DNA of 13,519 bases, taken from NCBI GenBank assembly GCA_034696485.1, contig JAQIWT010000948.1:1-13519 (forward strand), read 5' to 3'. The notes beneath the pieces are model-generated. The model had not been told where the DNA came from and searched no databases. It saw only the letters and a list, made by a program, of their open reading frames with translations. The position numbers and the translations under genes are program-made. Source of the DNA: Isohypsibius dastychi. Its lineage: Eukaryota; Tardigrada; Eutardigrada; Parachela; Isohypsibiidae. Below are positions 1 to 9,250 of this stretch, piece after piece. The first letter of the stretch is position 1. The number at the start of each line of letters is the position of its first letter.

Positions 1-100
1 GTGCAGTCTCGTGCAATTTTCGTGATGCGGAATATATTGTAATTAAAACGTGGCTACGGTGTAACGACTGAATTAATTTTTAAATGGAGGAAGTTTCAAC

Positions 101-315
101 ATGGCAGGTGGTACACCCCTTACTCTTCAGTTTGGAAAAGTACGAAAGAACGGAAATGTTCTGACAGTATCTTCAAATACTTGATCTACCGTTTTTCTCT
201 TCACAAAATACCACTTGTAATGTTTTCAATTTTGGAGCTGTAAATGATTGTTTTTCTCCAGAAGAAAACGGATCTTGCAGAACCTGGAAACTTTTTCCGG
301 AAACTTGCTGAATAG
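101..315 (+). CDS. Hypothetical 39-residue protein, two exons
   Basis: I do not recognise this protein. The ATG at 101 sits in a strong animal start context (CAACATGGC). Exon 1 (101-166) encodes 22 residues beginning MAGGTPLTLQFGKVRK. A GTATCT donor at 167 and a pyrimidine-rich TTTTTCTCCAG acceptor ending at 261 define a 95-nt intron. Exon 2 (262-315) continues in phase 0 with a basic, helix-prone tail ending FFRKLAE and a TAG stop. There is no signal peptide or membrane segment. If exon 1 instead splices to a more distant exon, this is only the N-terminus of a longer protein. An overlapping frame (ATG at 84) stops at 162-164 and an antisense ORF covers 173-361; both look weaker because they lack matching splice sites or start context. 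Confidence 0.3.
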
Positions 316-859
316 CAGCAAACATCAAAATTCTCCTTTTTACCAGTGCCTCAAAAAACATGGAACTTAAACAGAAACTTCTCTTGACTTGTTACAACGT
401 ACTAAAATTGTGGGTGGAAAAGTATCATTATACTATAACGTTTTTTTTAGCCCAGCGTTATTTTCGATATTTTTGAGAGTGAGTTTCAAGCTGCAAATTA
501 ATCAGTTGTGTTTATGCCGAAAGCAATCCGTAATCCATATTTCAGAATTGTTTCATTTTAACACGAAACATCAGCCAAGATACACTGGATTTACAGTGAG
601 CAAGCCGTTGAAATCACAATCAGTTCAACTCGTCAATCCTGAATTCACCGATTCTATCAAAAAATTGTTAATCCTGAAAACCAAATTATTCAAAAAACAA
701 AGCTTATCTGAAAAAAGGTTCATTTCATTGAACTGGTAATGCAGCCTGATACTTCATCATTCAGCATTCAATAATTCCAATTCCGAGCAGGAAATCGTCA
801 TCAGGAAAATTCTGCAGCCCTTTGGATTCACATGGATCGAGTTAAGAATCGAATTATGA
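316..859 (+). other. Possible chain of short coding exons, unproven
   Basis: No gene is assigned with confidence. One reading frame can be followed through five short segments (316-345, 375-421, 451-478, 546-595, 791-859) if GT...AG introns of 29, 29, 67 and 195 nt are removed. The best of these introns is 479-545, with a perfect GTGAGT donor and a CATATTTCAG acceptor. The conceptual product is about 75 residues with a plausible mix of residues, including KPSVIFDIFEKLFHF and a C-terminus WIELRIEL. There is no ATG in this frame, and I see no GT donor that would join it to the ORF at 101-315. Chaining tiny exons in AT-rich DNA can create such frames by chance. Confidence 0.13.
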
Positions 860-1739
860 CAACCTGTTCACCAGACTACAGCTTGACCTTGGCCCATGAG
901 AAAAATTCCAATCAACATGCAAATTCGAAGAAAGGTCATAAGCTCAAGTTTAGTACCGGAGTGAGTGACCATGGATTGCGGCATGAGGAATTCCGCACCA
1001 TATCAACTTGAGTCACTACACGAATTTTAAAAGAGAAGCTCAAGTAGGTAGATGACGACGTGACTAACAATGAACAATTTGAAAAGTTTTCAAAATTGTC
1101 AAGAGTTGGCCACTTTTGTGCGACAGCGTTAAAACAAGTGTTTCCGTCTTTGCGGTAGATTCGAAAACGGTGCATTAACGCCATGTTCGCTTGTAACAAA
1201 CCAAACACTACAAACACGCTTACTTAAATCCAGGAAAAATGTTACAAAAAAATATCCAATTCTCAGACGGATTTTACAAATCTCCCAAGAAAATAGAATA
1301 ATATAATAAAAAGTTCCTTAAAAAAGTCAGAAGGTCAGAGTGATGCACAATTGATACACAGAAATATGAATTCTATGAAAATATAAATAGCATGTGGGTA
1401 TGAGGCGACTTCAAACCTACAAAGATATTTCTAATTATAAACATAATGTACAGAATTCAGTTCACATTCTTATTTCTGGAATTTCGTTCTAATAAATTAA
1501 ATTTGTATTACCAAGTTCAAAATACAATATCAACACTAAATAACATGAACTGCAATTCAAAATATCGCTCGAAAAACCACATAAATATCCATATCTGCCA
1601 GAAAGTTTTAACCCAAATTGATGAGACTTAAATTTGGGAGGGTGAAAATCAAAGGATTCCGCCCGGAAAACAAACACCCTTCCTAAGCATTTAATCAAAT
1701 ATGTTATATTCAAACCAGACAAAAGTCGTGAACTTAGTA
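860..1739. other. AT-rich stretch, no gene recognised
   Basis: Only short ORFs with no recognisable motif occur on either strand, such as 936-1217 on minus and 1446-1631 on plus. They overlap one another and have no convincing splice partners. I see no RNA gene or repeat here. Confidence 0.5.
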
Positions 1740-2300
1740 AACAAGCGCATTAGCAATTCATTTTGTGAAGCCAATAGATCTCGAGAAGGGCCCTCTCCCG
1801 ATCGGACGTGTCAGATGTGAATTAATTTTAACGACGCTAATCCGGAAATAATGCACTGGGCTCAGGCGATCGCAAGGATGACCGAGGGTTCGACATTCCT
1901 ACATCCGGCTCAATGAGCAGAAATCGTGCGCACCTAATTATCAAGTTAGAATGATATTTCCCAAGTTATCCATTAATGGTTCCCAAATAAGGCTTCCGTG
2001 CTCAGCTCGACTTCCGGTTGCGTCTCCCTTGGGATGGGGGATTGCGTGAGGTGGCTTCATTGTCTTGGACTTTTAAGTAGTCTACTGGGACAGGGTTAAT
2101 TGCTAATGGCAAAATAATCCCGGAATTAATTTCCGATTGCCCAGAATGTCTATCCTCAACTGGGGATCATCCGGCAGATTGTGAGTAACAAAAAAAGATT
2201 AGATGAGTAACGTGGTTTCCTCACGCGAGCTGATTGGGAAATTTATGGGCTAAATCGAGATCAAATATGTTATTTCCGCCGAATGGGAACCAAGTTAAGA
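1740..2300. other. GC-richer intergenic island without ORFs
   Basis: This stretch is visibly richer in G and C than its flanks (for example around 1780-1800 and 2000-2060), yet it contains no ORF of 60 codons in any frame. I compared it by eye with U1, U2, U4, U5 and U6 snRNAs and found no match. It may be a non-coding RNA, a decayed element or a regulatory region; nothing in it decides between these. Confidence 0.3.
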
Positions 2301-2401
2301 CCTTGAAAATTTCGCATGAGAATGAATCAAACAGCTTTTTCAACTAGAAAGTATCATTATCTGATATTCGATAGTTTTTATTCCCGTGTCATTTCTTCAG
2401 T

Positions 2402-2489
2402 TTTAATGTACAGTATTATTGTATTGTTATTATTGTATTATTGTATTGTATTATTGTATTAGTATTGTACAGTATTTAATGTACAGTAT
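2402..2489. repeat. TATTG/TATTATTG simple repeat with 15-bp flanking direct repeat
   Basis: Irregular tandem copies of TATTG and TATTATTG fill about 2412-2470. The 15-mer TTTAATGTACAGTAT occurs at 2402-2416 and again at 2475-2489, bracketing the array. A related GTACAGTATTT lies between them. It looks like replication slippage and local duplication in non-coding DNA. Confidence 0.7.
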
Positions 2490-2890
2490 CTGTATTTTAT
2501 CAAATCGCACAACTGTTAGAGATAATTAAAGTACTACTAACAGAATATCAATACCAAATTTAAGATACCGGCTCTTAATATCTCCTCTTCTTCAACCGGA
2601 AACAACTTCTGATTTCAGAAACTGTGCGAAAACCAAAGACAAATTTATTCAACGGTACTCTACATACATAAAGAAAATTCGCACAGAGAAAGAGACGGTC
2701 AAATCCGTTCTCGATGACATATCTAAACATTTATTTTCATACTTCCGATCTAATGTAATTGCAAGAAAATATATTAAAAGCAGTAAATAAATATTCTGTA
2801 CATTCATTTTCTCAAAAAGCAAAAACGTCGCCCACTTATATACAGACTACATTGGCAATGAGTAGACTTACTGTAATGTACAAGCACAGA
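2490..2890. other. Intergenic and probable 3' UTR of the acid phosphatase gene
   Basis: No gene is seen. On the minus strand this lies immediately downstream of the acid phosphatase stop codon. A minus-strand AATAAA (TTTATT at 2730-2735) lies about 155 nt past the stop and could be its polyadenylation signal. The plus-strand ORF at 2759-3067 is antisense to the last phosphatase exon. Confidence 0.45.
2730..2735 (-). terminator. Candidate polyadenylation signal of the acid phosphatase gene
   Basis: AATAAA reads on the minus strand, about 155 nt beyond the stop codon at 2891. In AT-rich DNA such hexamers are common, so this is only a candidate. Confidence 0.3.
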
Positions 2891-5156
2891 TCAAAAATTC
2901 TGGTTTTCCAAACTCCGATAAGAAATGCTGGTGTCGGAAGTAGATACACTGGGCAATGGTCCTGCTTCTTTGTTTTCACGGCGTTGCTTTCTCCACTTCA
3001 TAACCAGGACGAGACCGATAAACAATCCAAGAACTGCGGTAATGGCCCAAAAACCGCTCGTCGGTAAATGATCTGAAAACATGACATTAAGACGTGACAA
3101 AGGTCATGATAAAAATAAACCACTCCGAACAAAATCCATCCATTCGGATTCAAGAACGAAAAACCACTTGAAGAAAGACCAAACTGAGTTACCCACGCAA
3201 AAATAAATGAATAATTACTGATCAACCCAATAATCTGAATTCAATCAAATGAAGACCCTGAACATATTTCGTGGCTGTTCATAACTAAATATCTCAATTA
3301 TGGAAATATTTCTGTTCATACATATGTCCATACTTTAACATCTGACTGCAACTGTTTTCATCTTCAACAAAAATATTCCAAAGTCGTTCACCGGAAATGC
3401 CATCCAGAAATAAATCAAATGCGACTCACCGGCAACATTTTGAAGCAAAGACGTATTTTCACACTCTGACCGCCAGTCAGGAACAACTCGATCTTTGGTA
3501 ATTTCCACAAAAACATCGAGGCGACATGTATCTTTCTGGCATTTCTCATGGTGGAGATCCACAGGATGATATTCCGACCTAAACCAATTCTTTCACATCA
3601 AACTGAGAACAAACGTCCGAAAACAGAGTATCTCACCCATTCTTGTACATGAACCGCAAAGTATCATTTTTGAACTGCTCAACAATTATCACAGACTACA
3701 ATATCAAGACACAACTTAGAAACCAGAACAAACACAACCATGCTTCTATTACTTACGTTGTATGGCGGAATCGGGAAAAATTCCGAATCATGAGAACCAT
3801 CAGTTCCAAGATGGAGAATCGCCAACAAGCCTGCTATTGTCGAATCATGCTGTAAGAATAACAAGAAATTTATTCATCAATAATTTTGAGGTGGAAGAGA
3901 GAAGCAAGGTACCCCGGAATAAATATACATTTTGACGGGGTCGTTTTCCGAATTTTGAAGTCTGGTGACCATCGTGTGCAGGAGAGATCCAGCCACCAAT
4001 CTGGCTCTATCAAGATGTCCATTTCCGCCAACCCAAAGCCAAAACAAAGTATCTGCGAGTTCGCGGATTGATTCGCGAACAGTCCTGTTAGCCCAAACCG
4101 GAAGTGTCAAATTATGCTCCTCCAAAGCGACGAAAGTGTCATGAAGATTCAGAATTCGGAACCAGAAAGTTTTTCCAGCAGTCGGTGCATGTTTTTGCAA
4201 TAAGTCAGCAAGCGGCTGGAGAACCAGAAACGAATTTTCTTACGAGAACAAACATTCCCAAAAAAGGTCACGAACTTGGTTTCTGTCTTCCAGTGTTTTT
4301 GGCAATGGTTCTTTGTACAGATCTTCATTCAAATTTTGTAGTTTCGAACACTTAGCGGTTGGTTTGAGCATGAATTCATCAGACTGCGAAACGCTGTGAA
4401 CTGGGAACGGACGCCATAGCTTCCCGAGGTCGCCGCCGTTCCAGCTAAGATTTCCGGTCGGTGGGAACATTCCAGCGACATTCGCCTGAGCGCTCTGCAG
4501 TGTCCGGTTATGATCCGTGGAACGAACATAGACCTGAAAACATCGAGAAAATAACACCAAGCGACGAAAGATGCGATGTCCAGCTGCAGATCCGGTTTGA
4601 AAAATACGACAATTTTCGATAAGTTTTTCATGGTACAGCCTACGATCACCTTCGACTAGTTTTTGAAATCCAAGGATTTTTAAGCTCCACGCGAATTTAT
4701 TCTGGGTTTATCTTACTTGTTTCCGACAGTCGGAAATGAATCCAGAATACCGCAATCCCAGCTCTTTTCCCAGAGAATACTGTTGTTCGATCCCCCTGTT
4801 CGTGAGCTCACCGAGTCCATCTGGCCAACCTTCAGACCGATAACCAGCTTCAGCAATATTTACTAACGGGGCTCTGTCGCCATGTCGGTATATCTACGAC
4901 AAAAAAGCACATCAGATTTCAGTCGGAATATTGACAGGAATCACAAAGACCATTTCCCTGTATAGTCTAGCAGAACAACAACACGCTATACAGGGACTGG
5001 ATGAATTCAGCATTGATTACTTACAATGTGGACTTGCTTGAGACTCGAAGCGAATTCATCCGACGAAAAAACACGATCCACAATCAGAGCAAGGAACAAA
5101 ATGTGAAGAGAATAGAACAAATCAGACGAGATACCCGGAGATGTCAAATACTTCAT
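2891..5156 (-). CDS. Lysosomal-type histidine acid phosphatase, membrane-anchored
   Basis: Histidine acid phosphatase of the ACP2/ACPP family, which hydrolyses phosphomonoesters at acid pH. Eight exons (5156-5025, 4893-4717, 4533-4272, 4238-3913, 3849-3757, 3695-3637, 3578-3430, 3072-2891) join in frame to 459 residues; human ACP2 has 423. Seen: an N-terminal hydrophobic signal (residues about 14-31), the RHGDRAP active-site motif with H48 as the expected nucleophile, VYVRSTDHNRTLQSAQANVAG as a family signature, YSG-HDST with H300-D301 as the expected acid/base pair, and one C-terminal membrane helix (about 407-424). The short cytoplasmic tail contains YRSL, a YxxPhi sorting motif, which suggests delivery to lysosomes. 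Several N-x-S/T sites suggest glycosylation. The start at 5156 is the first ATG that leads into the signal peptide. The exon 3/4 junction (a 33-nt intron, 4271-4239) is the least certain, because the stronger GTAAGA donor at 4243 gives the wrong phase. Confidence 0.93.
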
Positions 5157-5657
5157 GGCACAAGAGAGCAATGGGTTTTTGAAAATTCCCGTTTCCGCTT
5201 CCAACTACCCCAGCTGGTACGACGTTCCACTTGTTGCTCAATCGAACGTTACATGACGCATCGGTTATAAAAATAAATCTGCATCTAACAAGCAGTTTTC
5301 CATGCAAGGGAAACGAACCATGTCAGCAGTTTATTTTATCTTAGTGACCAAACACATATTTTCGTTCGAAACCAAAACAAAAGGTAGACAGTATGCAGCG
5401 ATTCGAACTCAGCCGCCCCCTTACAGGTGGCGCTACAGAGTAACTGACCGGAACATGAGATGAAAAATTAGAGAACATTAAACAGAAACTTGCGAAGTCC
5501 TTATAAAAACAAAAATGGGCATGAAAAACCTTATCAGAATACTTCATCTATAGGAATGTCAGAAACCAAAATACTTCAAACGACTGAACTGAGGTTAAAA
5601 ACGTGGCGAAATCACGAAAAGGTTGATACACTGTAAGTAGTAGACAGCACGGAAAGG
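5157..5657. other. Intergenic: chromodomain 3' UTR and acid phosphatase upstream region
   Basis: No gene is seen between the two minus-strand genes. A minus-strand AATAAA (TTTATT at 5330-5335) about 320 nt past the chromodomain stop is a possible polyadenylation signal. The minus-strand element GAGTTCGAATC (5400-5410) resembles a tRNA B-box, but no cloverleaf forms around it. The promoter of the acid phosphatase gene should lie here; I see no clear TATA element. Confidence 0.45.
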
Positions 5658-8600
5658 TCATCGATATCTTCGAGGCGACGGATGTCGTACTCGACGCACT
5701 GGCTGGACTTCTTTCGTGGCATATCGCGATTTTGATGTCTCTCTCCTGTGGTCCTCAACCTCCACATTTTTAAGACCGGTTTTGATCATCAGACGGATTT
5801 CAAAAACAGGGCTCAGCCCATCGTTCCAGCACCTCATTCTCTGACCGGGTTCGTGATAACGGAAATAACTCTCGTGTACGTCGTGCAGCACATCGAAATA
5901 CTGGAGCGAGCTCGAGATGATTTCCTGTTTTCTTTTTTGATTACGAGGCATCCTGGCTTCGGCAGTGATTATATGTTTGAAAGTTTTCTCGAACTGGCTG
6001 TCCCACCGCGTTACCAGATCCGGCTCACCGAAGCAACTTCTATTTCCCACTTTCAGGTTATGCTCCATCCTTTTCCGGTAGGCATCAAAGCGGTGGGGAT
6101 TAACTGGGACGGACTCGGTCAGTTCGGAACAAATATTCTGAATGGTTGCGGGCACTTCCGGTGGATCAGGAGGCGGAATAGATGCTACAATAAACATCAT
6201 CATAAAATCCGTAAAATATGTGATTTGTTCAACACTGGGTCTTACTAGTCATAACCATTCGGAACAAATATGGATCCGAAAATCCCCTCCGTACTATAAG
6301 GTCATCCGAAACATCTAAACAAAATTTCTGCTTAATTTTCAAGATCTTTAGACGAGCTGGATTTTTAGCAGAGCTCACCCTTCGGAGGAAGATTCGCATA
6401 TTTCTCAATTCGATTCCTCAGCTCATCGTCAGCGATTCTTTTGATTTCTTCCAATTCCTCAACACTTGGACCGGACGGCACAACGTTCCGCAAAACTCGC
6501 TGAAATGAGAAACTCAACAAGAAATGAAATAAAACCCTTCGGAAAAACTGACCTTTTCCTTGACTTCGGGCCGTGGAATGAATGGCGGAGGCGGCCCAGT
6601 ATTACGTACTGAACGGGTGTAATCATCAATACCATTATTCTCCCAATTCCACAAATTAGACGTCGGCTTCTCCGGCAATCTAGGCGCAGGTGGCGGCGTA
6701 ACAGACTGGAAAAGCAAGTTTTCCAGGGATGACAAAAGTCCAAAACAAGAAAAACAAACTTTTGGTCTTTCGGCATCTGCTTTTTTCTTTTTTTCGAGCC
6801 AGTCAACGTTGCTGTTTAAAATTGCATCGAAATGGGCAAAGTTCGTTGGTGCTACCGGAACAATAATCTGCAGCAGTAAAGGTCTTTCAGTCCGAGCAAA
6901 ATCACAGTCTGGAAAAAATACAAACCTTCTTTTTCGGAGGTTCTATTTTTTTCTTCGGAATGACAAATCTAGATGCTGCAGGCTGCTGGAAAAATAACCC
7001 ACTTCCGGTCGACTAGAAAGATACTGATGACAAATTGGCCAAACAAATTTCAGCACCATACCTTCTTTTCAGTTGCAAAAACGTCTTTCCGGCTCATATG
7101 TTTCGCTAATAATGTAGAAGACATCATCTTTCGTTTGTCAGGTGAGCGAAGGTCTGTTTTTCCATCCAACTGCCGAGTAAACTTTCCAACATGTTTTCCC
7201 GGAAGAGAAGAAGTTTCTCTTCTATTCTTGACCTTTCCCTCCCGTTCGTCATCTTCCTTGTCCTTCTTCCGTTGTAAAAACTCCTGAACAACTTTCAAGT
7301 GACCAACGTTCGATTCTGGCTCCCACGTATCATCCTCCCTAATGGGGATCACAAAAACTTCGTCGAAATTAGAACATGAACATATGAAGTAACTTACGAA
7401 TCCGAATATCCGGCCCACTGGATATGGAACTTCCGATTCGGCGATTCTCCTTTGACGTCATAACATCTCTCAACTTCGTACTCGGGAGCAGCATCCGAAC
7501 CAGACTCCGAATCAGAGTTCGATAGCCGGTCGGCTTTTGGTCGGCTTTCGGCGGCAGCTTGTTTCTTCCGTTCTTCTTCCTTTGCTCTTCGTCGTTCTTC
7601 TTCTTTCCGTACCCGCCGTCGTTCTTCTTTTCCTGTTCTCACCTGTTCTTCCCGCTCCTGCTCTCGAACATGACGCCTCTCCTCTAAAAAACCAACGATT
7701 TCGTTACAGATCTTAATTCCGAGGATACAGAAAATTTTTGAACTTCCGGTCAAACACTCAAATTCGAAGTTAACCAACTGCAAACTAACTGAACAAACTG
7801 CAATTGTCTGAAAAAGTTCTGATAGAAACGTATCGTGTTTCAAGGCGATATTCCTCAATATCAAACGATTGCTATCATTTTCAACAAAAAAGAGTGGGAC
7901 TTCGTCCGAAACACTATTTCGTCAAAAAAAAACGTTCAAAAAAAACCTTTTGGGAATTTGACTCTCAGGAAACATCACAGATTTTAGATCATGAGGCTAG
8001 GATCTCGAGCTGGTCGAGATTTTTCTCAAAAAAACATTTTCAGCTTATTTTCGGGAATTATAACCAGCAAATGCAGAGTTATGGCAAAACAAATTCCACT
8101 AACCTTTTCGCTTGCGTTTCTCCGCTTCTAAAATGTCCGGCATATCAGTTGGCTTTGATTGTTGACCGGGAAGAAAGACTCTTGGGATAACAGGAGACAG
8201 TCCGGTTGGGGAAGCGAACGTTATGATGGAGTCAACTTCCGGTTTCTGTCGAAGAACTGACGCAACGACCTTCAAAGGATGACGGCTGAACATTACTCTG
8301 ACTGGAATTTCTGGCGAACCATCCCGATCTACCGATACTCGACCGATTTCTTCACTGTCTTCAGATATTTCTGTTTTAGCTATCGGCTCTTCCTCAAAAT
8401 GGTGATCTTTTTTCCGGTCCCTCCTTTCAGCAGCTGACTTTTCCTTTTTCTTTTCTGACTTTCTTTTCTTGATTTTCTCCTTTTGTCGTTCCCTTTCCTT
8501 CTCTTCCTCCTCAGACGAACTCGAAGAAACCCATTTTTTGCTGACTTCCGGTTTAGCTTCAATTTTCACTGATTTCACTTGAGAAGACGCGACGTTCAGC

Positions 8601-9250
8601 TTCGCTAGTTCTTTTTCTCGCTTGACGGTCTTCTCGCGAATATCTAGAATTGGAATCTTGGAGAAGACTGACTCGATTTCCGACGCTCCACGGGATCCGA
8701 CGAATTTCGGCTTTGAAAGTCCATTCTTCGAAAAATCTTCAGGATTCGATCCAGGTAGAAACGCTAGCCTCATCAACATTCTGTTTTTCTTCGCATTTCT
8801 TTCATCTTCAAGACGTTTGCGTTCCCTTTTCCTTTCTTTTGCGGCTTTTCTTTCTCGTTCCTCTCTCTGTTGTTTCTCCTTCTCTCTTCCGCATTTCTCG
8901 AGATATTGCTGGACTGCTACAATGTGACCAACTCCAGAAAGAGGCTCCCATGAATTTTCATCACTATTAAAATACAAGAACATGCAAAACCAGAGAGTCA
9001 AGAAAATCAGAACTTACTCCGAATATCCTCTCCATTTGATTAAGAATTCCCTATATTCGCCATCTCCCCGGCTTTCTACAACCTTTTCCACGACAAAACT
9101 TGGATCTGAATCTGAGTCACCATCGTCATCTGCTCCATGGAAGTCGATTGCAGCTGGCGCGGAATCACCGTCGTAAGAATTTTCCATTTTGGACGGTGGT
9201 GATTTCGGATAACGGACTGGCTGAGCAGCATGGATCTCCGGTGAATCCAT
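5658..9250 (-). CDS. Double-chromodomain nuclear protein, 874 residues
   Basis: Nine exons (9250-9018, 8963-8104, 7683-7398, 7338-7062, 6985-6926, 6867-6760, 6705-6553, 6499-6379, 6184-5658) join in frame; introns are 54, 420, 59, 76, 58, 54, 53 and 194 nt. Chromodomain 1 (about 52-102) reads FVVEKVVES...FLIKWRGYS...SWEPLSGVGHIVAVQQYLEKC. Chromodomain 2 (about 433-482) reads YEVERCYDV...FHIQWAGYS...TWEPESNVGHLKVVQEFL. Chromodomains of this HP1-like type bind methyl-lysine on histone H3; the expected cage positions are F52/W73/Y76 and Y433/W454/Y457. Between them lie long charged coiled-coil-prone segments, an SSSSSEEEEK acidic cluster and many basic, NLS-like runs. Downstream are PK-rich linkers, a PPPPFIPRP segment and an unrecognised C-terminal region (about 700-874). 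No chromoshadow domain is visible. A chromatin reader role is inferred. It could in principle be two adjacent genes, but frame and phase are continuous across the 420-nt intron. Confidence 0.88.

Noticed and set aside
173-361. Minus-strand 62-codon ORF with a true ATG
   Set aside because: No splice partners or known motif, and it is antisense to a plus-strand ORF with better start context; it cannot be fully excluded.
5385-5455. Functional tRNA gene on the minus strand
   Set aside because: Only the GTTCGAATC loop matches; the T-stem, acceptor stem and A-box do not form.
5612-5722. Alternative minus-strand frame at the chromodomain 3' end starting MPRKKSSQCVEYDI (36 codons)
   Set aside because: It overlaps the last exon in another frame, and no splice site I can see moves the main frame into it.
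5748-6248. 166-codon plus-strand ORF
   Set aside because: Antisense shadow of the last chromodomain exon, which continues the frame of eight upstream exons.
7684-8103. Plus-strand ORF 7804-8190 and upstream part of the minus-strand ORF 7864-7394
   Set aside because: This is the 420-nt intron of the chromodomain gene; the minus-strand frame only becomes coding after the TTTTTTAG acceptor at 7684.
8622-8970. Plus-strand Ser/Phe/Arg-rich ORFs
   Set aside because: They are the complement of the Lys/Glu/Arg-rich linker of the chromodomain protein; such purine-biased coding often leaves open antisense frames.
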